Below, piece by piece: positions 36,216-43,300 of a DNA stretch of 64,000 nucleotides. This DNA is from Flavobacterium sp. ACN2 (lineage in GTDB: Bacteria; Bacteroidota; Bacteroidia; Flavobacteriales; Flavobacteriaceae). The first letter of the stretch is position 1; the number at the start of each line of letters is the position of its first letter. Location: positions 62,001 through 126,000 of the forward strand of contig NZ_MRCM01000005.1 in the NCBI RefSeq assembly GCF_002303885.1. The letters are read 5' to 3'. Both the position numbers and the translations under genes were made by a program. The notes under the pieces are model-generated. The model was given only the letters and a program-made list of their open reading frames with translations, was not told where the DNA came from and searched no databases.

Positions 36216-36330
36216 CTTTATCGGCTTTTATTTTAAAAGGGTAATGTAAGAATTTTAGAGTGATTTGGCCTTAAAATAATGTCTTTTAAATGTTAAAAAA
36301 TCTAGGAATTAAAAGTACTATTTGATTGTA

Positions 36331-36362
36331 AAAAAATACCCTGCCAATTGGTATTGGCAGGG
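36331..36362 (-). terminator. Orphan terminator facing the minus strand
   Basis: Perfect 9-bp stem CCCTGCCAA/TTGGCAGGG with a T run on the minus strand, downstream of a decayed minus-strand frame (36464-36550). No intact gene now uses it. Confidence 0.7.
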
Positions 36363-36463
36363 TTTGGGTTTTTATTTGTAGCGTTTTGACCTTAAATCAC
36401 ATAACAAAAACCTTATTCTGCTATTCTTTTGTCTTTTAGAGGCATTCTTTATTTATCCCTTCA

Positions 36464-36550
36464 CTATATATTTACCAAATACCACACTAAAAGTACTGCG
36501 AATATACCAGCAGTAAACCCAATTACATCTAGAAATCCCCCTATCCTTCT
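36464..36550 (-). pseudogene. Remnant of a small membrane protein
   Basis: A start-less 28-codon minus-strand frame coding RRIGGFLDVIGFTAG then IFAVLLVWYLVNI, a typical single membrane helix, ending at TAG (36464-36466) about 100 bases before the orphan terminator. The rest of 36216-36782 holds only a repeated AACAGCATGAGC (about 36606 and 36651) and shows no gene. Confidence 0.35.
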
Positions 36551-36782
36551 CTATATAAGAATAAAGGATCACAAAACTACTGCATCTCATTAACCTTAAA
36601 ATTAACAGCATGAGCTTTCTAGCAAACTATAAATCAACGAAGAAGAATGTAACAGCATGAGCAAATTCTAATGCTCTTATCCATAGAACTGACCGCCAAA
36701 GAATCGGTTTTCGGCAATGCCAAGTTCTTTAAAAAATAGATTTCAATTTAACCAATCACTACACTATTTAAATTTCTAAAAA

Positions 36783-38585
36783 ATGTCAAAATTCTCCGAA
36801 CAGGTAAATATCACCATAGAAGGCTTTACCCAAAATGTGATTTATTACAATCTTGAGCTTTCCCAAAAAATGGCAGACCACCATCATTTTTCTTTCTTTT
36901 GGCAATACACCGGAAAACCTATCATTGCTCCGCAGGATCAGGAAAAAGCTATTAGCAGTTACATTGGCAGCGAGGTAATTTTTACCTTTAAGGTAAAAGG
37001 CATCCGCTTAATGTCTAAAGGGAGAATTACAAAATTGGGCTCTATCGATAAGAACGGAAGCCCTGCCGGACTGCACGTTACAGGAATAAGCCATACCATT
37101 GCTCTTGATGATATGCCAAAATCCAGAATCTTTCGCGAGAAAAGCCTCCAGCAGATCGGACTGGAGATTTTTGCCGAAGAAAGTTCAGGAGAATTTTACC
37201 AGAGGGAAGCCATTACTCCAACTTATACAAAGGAATTCAGTTTTAAAACCCAGTACAACGAAACAAGCTTTGATTTTCTTAAACGCCTTTCTTCACGCTA
37301 CGCCCAATGGTTTTATTTTGACGGAATGCGCATGCAGTTTGGCCAGATTAAAAACACAGATATTAAGCTTATAAACGAATCATCGCTCCATAACTTTAGC
37401 ATCGAGGCCAGCTTGATTTCGCATAAAACCTCGTTCAGCAGCTATGACTACAATAGCGCTTCACGCATAAAAAATGGTGCAGAAAAAACCTCCGAAGGAA
37501 GCCAAGACCGATTTGCATCGCTTGCCGTCTTTAAGCAGCCTTACATTGTAAGACCCGGACTTGAAAACGGCGCGTATACCAGCAACGCCCAAAATAAAGA
37601 GGAAATTGACGAAATGGTGAAAATGCAGACCGCTGCACGCGATGCCAACAGCATATTTTACAGCGGCACCTCTTATCTGCCTATAGGTTTGGGACAGACT
37701 TTTTCTATTGAAAACAAAAACGTAGAGCACCATTTATTGGCTGTTGAAATTGTACACCGCTCTGAAGTAAACGGAAATTATACCTGCAAATTTAAAGCAA
37801 TTCCCTCCGATGTGGCAGCGCCGCACTACACAGACGTAAATGTATTTGCTACCGCCGAAAGCCAGCCCGCAATAGTAATTGACAATAACGACCCTGAAAA
37901 AATGGGACGCATAAAAGTGGATTTTTTCTGGAATGGCTGGACAAGCAAAAGCGATTGGATGCGGGTGGTTCAGCCTTACTCCGGTTCTGGAAAAGGGCTT
38001 TACTTCAGGCCCGAAATTGGCGAAGAAGTTCAGGTGAGCTTTGAAGCCGGCAATGCAGAACGCCCGTATGTTTCTGGCACCTATTACAACGGAAAAGAAA
38101 TGCCCGATTTCTTTGATGCCGAAAACCGAATAAAAGGATGGAAACTCCCTTTTGGACAGCTTTTCAAGTTTATTGAAAAAGTGGGCATCTGGCTTTCTGA
38201 CCCAAGCGGGAATGAATTGCATATGAATGAAGAAACAAAAAGCATTAATGTGACCTCTCCTGAAACAGTTACAATACGCGCTAAAAATATTGTTTTTGAG
38301 GCTAGCGAAAGCATTACGGTAAAAGCAGGAACTGATATTGATATGAGTGCAGGCAACAATATGACGCAAGAAGCAGGAAATGATATTTTTATAAATGCGG
38401 AAGGCACTATTCTGGAGCGCTCAGATAATAGAACTGAACTTGTTGAAAAGGATTTTAGTCGCACTTCAGACATCTCAAATGAAATAGCTTCAGAAGTAAG
38501 CCTCTATAGTAATGAAGAAAATATGACTATACAAAGTGGAAAACAAGTCCATATTAATAGTGCTGAAAAATCTAATCTTTTTTAA
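36783..38585 (+). CDS. vgrG: Type VI secretion VgrG spike protein
   Basis: 600 residues. The gp27-like N-terminal part (residues 1-340, with ITIEGFTQNVIYYNLELSQK and TQYNETSFDFLKRLSSRYAQWFYFDG) is followed by a gp5 OB-fold (IDNNDPEKMGRIKVDFFWNG, WMRVVQPYSGSGKGLYFRPE, GEEVQVSFEAG). A C-terminal beta-helix needle with short repeats follows (VTIRAKNIVFEASESITVKA). It is shorter than proteobacterial VgrGs and typical of Bacteroidota T6SSiii. No structural T6SS genes occur in the window, so this is an orphan vgrG with effector cargo downstream. Its base composition looks richer in G and C than its neighbours. Confidence 0.92.
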   Translation: MSKFSEQVNITIEGFTQNVIYYNLELSQKMADHHHFSFFWQYTGKPIIAPQDQEKAISSYIGSEVIFTFKVKGIRLMSKGRITKLGSIDKNGSPAGLHVTGISHTIALDDMPKSRIFREKSLQQIGLEIFAEESSGEFYQREAITPTYTKEFSFKTQYNETSFDFLKRLSSRYAQWFYFDGMRMQFGQIKNTDIKLINESSLHNFSIEASLISHKTSFSSYDYNSASRIKNGAEKTSEGSQDRFASLAVFKQPYIVRPGLENGAYTSNAQNKEEIDEMVKMQTAARDANSIFYSGTSYLPIGLGQTFSIENKNVEHHLLAVEIVHRSEVNGNYTCKFKAIPSDVAAPHYTDVNVFATAESQPAIVIDNNDPEKMGRIKVDFFWNGWTSKSDWMRVVQPYSGSGKGLYFRPEIGEEVQVSFEAGNAERPYVSGTYYNGKEMPDFFDAENRIKGWKLPFGQLFKFIEKVGIWLSDPSGNELHMNEETKSINVTSPETVTIRAKNIVFEASESITVKAGTDIDMSAGNNMTQEAGNDIFINAEGTILERSDNRTELVEKDFSRTSDISNEIASEVSLYSNEENMTIQSGKQVHINSAEKSNLF

Positions 38586-38596
38586 TTTTTTAAATT

Positions 38597-38746
38597 ATGG
38601 GAATAACTAAACGAGCAAAAAATATTAAAATAAAAGTTATAGAGGACTATCAATTAGTTGTTAAAGGAAAACTTGAAAAAGATTCCAACAAATTAAATTT
38701 TGAAGCTACAAAAGGAGATTTAAATTTAATAAGTGGAAAAAAATAA
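38597..38746 (+). CDS. 49-residue protein following VgrG
   Basis: ATG at 38597, TAA at 38744-38746, 11 bases after vgrG. The sequence (RAKNIKIKVIEDYQ, LNFEATKGDLNLISGKK) repeats the rhythm of the VgrG needle tail (RAKNIVFEAS...). It may be a detached needle-tip segment or a small PAAR-like adaptor. A still shorter frame of 17 codons (38753-38806, MAKKNNLKITTIRGEKK) follows and overlaps the next gene; its reality is doubtful. Confidence 0.5.
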   Translation: MGITKRAKNIKIKVIEDYQLVVKGKLEKDSNKLNFEATKGDLNLISGKK

Positions 38747-38792
38747 TAGCTCATGGCGAAGAAAAACAATCTTAAAATAACAACCATTAGAG

Positions 38793-39920
38793 GTGAGAAA
38801 AAATAGTGTCAGAAAATATAACATTTTATTAGGTTTCATAATCATAGTAGTAATAACTGTAGTAATAATAACAATGAGTTCATATATAGAAAAAAAATAT
38901 GAGTGGTCTGCACATATTTCAGCCCCAAAAGAATATCCGGTTGAAGTCTATACGGGAGCAGCAGGAGGTTATTTTTTTAGTCAAATGGGAGGTTTTAGTA
39001 ATGCTGGATGGGGACGTAGTATAAGTGACACGGACATCAAAGCTCCCGTGCCTCATAGACTAGATATGACATGGCTGTCTTATGTAGACGATAAATGTTA
39101 TAAAGGAGAATGGAAGCTTCCTGTTGAAAAAATACAGCAACTTTTTGATGAAGGCTATTATTCTAAAAAAGGTCCGGAAGCTGAAACAAAACCTTATAAT
39201 TGCATAAACATTGGATTAGGTCCAAAAGGAATGGTGGTGGTTTGGGTTGCAGGAACAGACAAGCAGGTAGAAGTAGCGAGGTTTCAAGCTCATGAAACTA
39301 TTTTAGATCCCAAACTGATTACCGAAGAGGAAAAGTATATGTTTGAAAAAAACTATGCCAAGGATATGCTAACATATGATGGCACAATTTCCAAAGAATT
39401 AAGAGAATATATAAGCCAAAATGGATATCCGCCAGCAGAGGTTTACGAAGCCTATAGGGAAAAATACCTATGGAGACCAAAAGTAATATTACCAGAAGGT
39501 TCGAAAATTAGTAGATTGTACATTAAAATGTCCAATGGAGAATTCGAAGACCCTTTCGACAGACCAACTGACCAAAGGCATAGGGCAATTCCTTGTGCTT
39601 TTCAAATTTTTTGGTCTGTTACAAACGGCAAAAAAGAACAAGAGTTTGTATCCCGCATTGCTTTCACCCAAGATAAGTATTATTGGGCAAAATACCTTGA
39701 AATAAGCGGATATGATGAATTCCCAATGGATTTTGATAAAAACGAAATTAGGAAATTGTTTAAGGAGCATATTGATAAAAACAAACCCGCAGAAATGGTT
39801 ATAAAAATTAACCCTGATCTTGAAAATAAGTCAGAACGAGTTACTGATTTGTATATTGAACAAGGAGGCAAACAATATCCTATAAGAGAAAGAGTAACGC
39901 GAACAGGTAAATTGAATTGA
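38793..39920 (+). CDS. DUF2931 family protein, putative T6SS immunity
   Basis: 375 residues starting at GTG (38793); the start is supported by the following membrane anchor (ILLGFIIIVVITVVIITM). The pattern HRLDMTWLSYVDDKCYKGEW then LPVEKIQQLFDEGYY is the DUF2931 signature. Such anchored periplasmic proteins are commonly paired with DUF2235/Tle1 phospholipase effectors, which attack membranes from the periplasm. The next gene is exactly such an effector, two bases downstream. The immunity role is inferred from pairing. Confidence 0.8.
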   Translation: MRKNSVRKYNILLGFIIIVVITVVIITMSSYIEKKYEWSAHISAPKEYPVEVYTGAAGGYFFSQMGGFSNAGWGRSISDTDIKAPVPHRLDMTWLSYVDDKCYKGEWKLPVEKIQQLFDEGYYSKKGPEAETKPYNCINIGLGPKGMVVVWVAGTDKQVEVARFQAHETILDPKLITEEEKYMFEKNYAKDMLTYDGTISKELREYISQNGYPPAEVYEAYREKYLWRPKVILPEGSKISRLYIKMSNGEFEDPFDRPTDQRHRAIPCAFQIFWSVTNGKKEQEFVSRIAFTQDKYYWAKYLEISGYDEFPMDFDKNEIRKLFKEHIDKNKPAEMVIKINPDLENKSERVTDLYIEQGGKQYPIRERVTRTGKLN

Positions 39921-39922
39921 TT

Positions 39923-41296
39923 ATGAGTATAATATTTGGAGATTACACGCCGCCTGAAAAAGAGGATGAAACACAAGATTTAACTATAGGAGTTTTTTTT
40001 GATGGAACCAATAACAATAAAAACAATACCAAAGCCAAGGAATATTATGATAAAAGAGCAAGAGGCGAAAAATTAACGCCCGAAGAAGAAATTTCGGCAG
40101 AAGCTTATAGAAGATATGGCAGAGATCATGAAAGCAGCAGTTATTATAATGCTTGGTCTAATGTAGCACGACTTCATGACGTATATCCAGATAATTTGGC
40201 GGTATATGTTGACGGAATCGGTACCGTAAAAGAAAAAAGTGATGAACTATTAGGTGCTGGTTTTGGTACTGGAGATACAGGCATATTAGCTAAAGTACAA
40301 GAAGGCTGTAAAAAGTTGGCTGCAACAATCGACAAAGAAAGTAAAAACAAAGAAGTGCCTGTACTTTATCTGGATGTTTTTGGTTTCAGTCGTGGTGCAG
40401 CCGCTGCCAGAGTCTTTCTAAATGAAATCAGCAAAAAAGCTATGCCTTTATCTGTCAATCAAAAAAACAAAGCAGGGTATTTGGGATATTATCTGGCACA
40501 AAACGGTATCAAAGTAAGTCTGATAAAAGTACGTTTTTTGGGGCTTTTTGATACGGTTTCGTCTTATTCAGCACTGGCAAGTGCAAAACCTAATTTCGAG
40601 AATGACAAAACGGAGATACCTTTAAATAATCTGTCTAAAGCGAATACTGTAATGCATTTTATTGCAACTGATGAACACCGTAATAATTTTTCGCTTACCA
40701 AAACTACTATAGGAAAAGAGAAAGAATTTCCTGGCGTGCACTCAGACATCGGCGGCAGTTATAATAATGGCGTTGAAACAGTTGCAATCATTGAGAAAAA
40801 TTTTAAAGAAGTGCTTAATAAACTTTCAGAAAAGCTGATTGCCGAATCTTGGTATCTTGATGATCAGCTGCAAATTTCTTTCTTTGGCCCTAAACACGAA
40901 TTAAAAGGCGTAAGGAACTTAAAAAACACTTACAGCTATATTACATTGCATTTTATGGCAGAATCGGCCATAGCACAAAAAGTACCATTTAACATGGAAA
41001 AATTAGAAATAAAAAAATACAGTATTTCTAAGGATGCTTTGCTTATGCGAGTAAAAAAGCGTTTGCGAAAATATGTTTTTGGTGATGCAAACCCTTATGA
41101 TTTTAAATGGTATGATGAAATTCATGCAAAATATAAAGGTATTAAAGATGGAAATATACTCTTTGAAACATATAAGCAGGAAATACAAGAACAAAAAGAT
41201 TTAAGGGAGCTTCGTAATAAGTGCCTGCATTGGTCAGCTGATAATGGTTCTTTAGGAATGGAGCCAACAAAAAATCGAAAACGTAAAACATTTTAG
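39923..41296 (+). CDS. T6SS phospholipase effector, Tle1/DUF2235 family
   Basis: Start chosen at ATG 39923 (MSIIFGDYTPPEKEDE), two bases after the immunity gene; 457 residues. The DUF2235 signature GVFFDGTNNN, the nucleophile elbow GFSRG (Ser157), the acid in GLFDTV and the His in FPGVHSDIGGSY complete an alpha/beta-hydrolase triad, as in Tle1 phospholipases. No signal peptide, consistent with delivery by VgrG. Immunity-effector order is conserved in many T6SS cargo modules. Confidence 0.85.
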   Translation: MSIIFGDYTPPEKEDETQDLTIGVFFDGTNNNKNNTKAKEYYDKRARGEKLTPEEEISAEAYRRYGRDHESSSYYNAWSNVARLHDVYPDNLAVYVDGIGTVKEKSDELLGAGFGTGDTGILAKVQEGCKKLAATIDKESKNKEVPVLYLDVFGFSRGAAAARVFLNEISKKAMPLSVNQKNKAGYLGYYLAQNGIKVSLIKVRFLGLFDTVSSYSALASAKPNFENDKTEIPLNNLSKANTVMHFIATDEHRNNFSLTKTTIGKEKEFPGVHSDIGGSYNNGVETVAIIEKNFKEVLNKLSEKLIAESWYLDDQLQISFFGPKHELKGVRNLKNTYSYITLHFMAESAIAQKVPFNMEKLEIKKYSISKDALLMRVKKRLRKYVFGDANPYDFKWYDEIHAKYKGIKDGNILFETYKQEIQEQKDLRELRNKCLHWSADNGSLGMEPTKNRKRKTF

Positions 41297-41330
41297 GTCT
41301 TTCTCTTCACTTTTAAACTCCTGTGTCTTC

Positions 41331-41371
41331 CCCCTGCTAGCGAGAGCGTCCCGCTCGTGAACACTAAGTTT
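41331..41371. repeat. 41-bp cargo-bordering repeat, copy 1
   Basis: Matches 42362-42402 at 37 of 41 positions; it starts CCCCTGCTA and ends AACACTAAGTTT, with an internal GAGCG-TCC-CGCTC hairpin. Confidence 0.85.
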
Positions 41372-41404
41372 ATGTACTCGCTCCAACAAAGGAATTATGG
41401 AGGA

Positions 41405-41509
41405 ATGAAAAATAAAAACAAAATTAGATTACAGTCGACAGCTCAATATGGCCTTACTATATTTTGGAAAGAAGTTAATATCTCAAAACCTAAAGAAGAT
41501 ATCAAATGA
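41405..41509 (+). CDS. 34-residue ORF coupled to lipoprotein
   Basis: ATG at 41405; its TGA overlaps the ATG of the next gene (ATGA at 41506). The sequence contains LQSTAQYGLTIFWKEV. It could be the tail of a lost effector or a coupling peptide. No family recognised. Confidence 0.4.
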   Translation: MKNKNKIRLQSTAQYGLTIFWKEVNISKPKEDIK

Positions 41510-41892
41510 TAAAAAATATATTATTTTTAATAATACTTCAAATTAGTAGTTGTTCAGCACAGAATAAAAATTGCTTTTGTAACGAAAATAAATTAATGAA
41601 TGAAAGCAATATAAACTGTGATACGATAAAACTAAAGAAAAATTATAATCTTTATTGGCAATTTAATTGCGATAGAATATGGTTAACCCTAGAGAAACCT
41701 AATAAATTTAAAATTACAATTAATGAAGTAGATGTAAATCTCTACCCCTATACATATCGATTGGGCTATCAATTAATTAAAGATTACTCAAATAAGTTAC
41801 TGTTTCGAAGTGGTTGTCCAGCAAACGGTCCATGTAAATTTATAATAATTAATAAAAAGAATGGAAAAAAGATAACAGAGTATTTTCAATAA
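41506..41892 (+). CDS. Small lipoprotein, possible orphan immunity protein
   Basis: 128 residues with a lipoprotein signal (MIKNILFLIILQISSCSAQ, Cys16). The mature part is Cys-rich near the start (CFCNENK) and has YWQFNCDRIWLTLE and GCPANGPCKFIIINKK. It lies in a cassette between two 41-bp repeats downstream of the Tle1 effector. Orphan immunity lipoproteins are common in such cargo tails, so that role is a reasonable guess. No catalytic motif seen. Confidence 0.6.
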   Translation: MIKNILFLIILQISSCSAQNKNCFCNENKLMNESNINCDTIKLKKNYNLYWQFNCDRIWLTLEKPNKFKITINEVDVNLYPYTYRLGYQLIKDYSNKLLFRSGCPANGPCKFIIINKKNGKKITEYFQ

Positions 41893-41938
41893 TAAACAAA
41901 ACAATACAGGAAAAAGTAAATTCTTTAAAACTTATAAA

Positions 41939-42079
41939 ATGCCTTTAAGTGTAATATCCTTGTTTGTAATGAAGAAATAATCTCTTAATCCTGAAGAAAG
42001 TACAACTAATAAAATATATAGAAAAAGTGAAGAATTAATAGAAAAAACAAAGGACATTTTTGAAAAACTAAAATATTAA
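41939..42079 (+). pseudogene. Gene fragment with in-frame stop
   Basis: The frame reads MPLSVISLFVMKK, a TAA at 41978-41980, then SLNPEESTTNKIYRKSEELI...KLKY to a TAA at 42077-42079. The lipoprotein-side reading frame is also open upstream without a start. It looks like the decayed C-terminus of a larger cargo gene. Confidence 0.4.
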
Positions 42080-42084
42080 AACAT

Positions 42085-42356
42085 ATGAAGTTATTTTGGA
42101 GAATAAATTTATTCATAAGTATATTAACACTCATGTTATTTATGATTCCAATATTATCAGATTTAATTAACATACATATTAATTATCTAAATGTTTTATC
42201 TAATCTGGTATATTTATTAGAATCTTATTTTGAAATGGTTCAAGTTCCTATCTCTTTTTTATAGCTATCTATAATAATAAAAAAATATTTTGGCTTTTCT
42301 TCTTAATATTTTTTATTCTTTTTATTATAAAAATGGGACTATTTATTTATTATTAA
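42085..42356 (+). pseudogene. Small membrane protein frameshifted at a poly-T tract
   Basis: ATG at 42085 opens MKLFWRINLFISILTLMLFM and stops at 42262-42264. After T6 at 42255-42260, the other frame continues with IAIYNNKKIFWLFFLIFF and ends at 42354-42356. One extra T would give a single protein of about 91 residues with several hydrophobic helices. It could be a true inactivation, phase variation, or a sequencing error. Confidence 0.55.
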
Positions 42357-42361
42357 TTTAT

Positions 42362-42402
42362 CCCCTGCTAACGCGAGTGTCCCGCTCGAGAACACTAAGT
42401 TT
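42362..42402. repeat. 41-bp cargo-bordering repeat, copy 2
   Basis: Direct copy of 41331-41371 with four differences. The two copies enclose about 1 kb of cargo. Confidence 0.85.
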
Positions 42403-42458
42403 CGCGCCGGAATTAAATTAAGCTTAAAGCGCCAACGTTGGAAATCTAAAAATTTAAA

Positions 42459-42482
42459 CCCTGCAAATAAATATCTGCAGGG
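42459..42482. terminator. Hairpin between cargo and convergent gene
   Basis: CCCTGCA/TGCAGGG stem, 7 bp, with T-rich sequence on the plus side and a short A/T tail on the other. Probably a bidirectional terminator. Confidence 0.55.
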
Positions 42483-42492
42483 CTTTCTATTT

Positions 42493-42771
42493 TTATTGAT
42501 TTACTTTTAAACTGGCGCAAGCCTTATAAATCTGCTTTTCTGAAAATGGCGATAAAGTTTCTGCCAGATTTCGGCTGGTTCTTAAACAGCTCAGGATTTT
42601 TTGCCTTAAATTGATATCGTCGCCAAACTCTGTATGCATTAAAAGCTCGAAGATTTCCTGCAAATACAGGGGCTGTTCTTTGTAATCTCCCTCAAACAAT
42701 TCGTCTGAAAGGAAATTAAGTACGGATGGCACTACATCACGATGTGTTGGTTTTTGATTTTCTTTTTGCAT
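42493..42771 (-). CDS. Unknown 92-residue helical protein
   Basis: Helical and acidic (VLNFLSDELFEGDYKEQPLY, LRQKILSCLRTSRNLAETLS); no family recognised. No signal or membrane segment. Its long leader contains two interleaved inverted repeats (42792-42926), suggesting control at RNA or DNA level. It stands between the T6SS cargo and the Gabija operon. Confidence 0.6.
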   Translation of the reverse strand: MQKENQKPTHRDVVPSVLNFLSDELFEGDYKEQPLYLQEIFELLMHTEFGDDINLRQKILSCLRTSRNLAETLSPFSEKQIYKACASLKVNQ

Positions 42772-42791
42772 AATAGAAAATTTTAGATGCG

Positions 42792-42926
42792 CGAATACCT
42801 CGCTTTAGGTGTGCAAAACATTCAAAGGAATGATTTAGGACAGTTTCCTGTTCCTTCACCGTGACGAGGTATTCGTTTATGTTAACTTTTAAAAAGTTTA
42901 AGGATTACTCCTTTGATTGTTTTGCA
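42792..42926. repeat. Two interleaved inverted repeats upstream of the 92-residue gene
   Basis: Arm A 42792-42802 (CGAATACCTCG) is complementary to 42865-42875, and arm B 42812-42829 is complementary to 42909-42926 (17 of 18). The order is A-B-A'-B', so both cannot form as simple hairpins at once; a pseudoknot or a switch is possible. The rest of 42772-43074 shows no gene. Confidence 0.7.
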
Positions 42927-43074
42927 TTACAAAGATATTCTTTTATTTCAAAAAGAAAGAAATGACTTACTTTTTATTTTTTTTTTAAATTTTAATGCCA
43001 AATGTAAAGATTGAAAGCAAAGATAAAATTATTGTTGATGGATGTAATTTTTAATTTGAGTAATACCTGTTTTC

Positions 43075-43296
43075 TTAAATTTTATTTTTAATACTTTCAA
43101 TAATCTTTTCGACCTCATTAATTGAATTAATATTCCCCCAACTTTTTTTATAATTTCTACAAATAACACCAACAGTTCCCTCTAATGATAAAGTTATCAT
43201 TGTTTTTATTTCATCATTTACAAACTCTAGTTGTCCACTGATAAGTCTTTGTTTATATACAAATCTTAACTCTTCAATTTGCTTTCTTGTTATCAT
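43075..43296 (-). CDS. 73-residue ORF ending the Gabija operon
   Basis: Starts four bases after the gajB stop codon and encodes a small charged protein (ITRKQIEELRFVYKQRLISG, INEVEKIIESIKNKI). The tight spacing suggests co-translation with gajB. It is not a standard Gabija component; it may be an accessory or regulatory subunit, or an unrelated gene. No family recognised. Confidence 0.55.
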   Translation of the reverse strand: MITRKQIEELRFVYKQRLISGQLEFVNDEIKTMITLSLEGTVGVICRNYKKSWGNINSINEVEKIIESIKNKI

Positions 43297-43300
43297 AGTT

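Noticed and set aside
37734-38473. Long antisense ORFs inside vgrG
   Set aside because: They are shadows of the richer codon composition of vgrG; the plus-strand frame has full VgrG domains.
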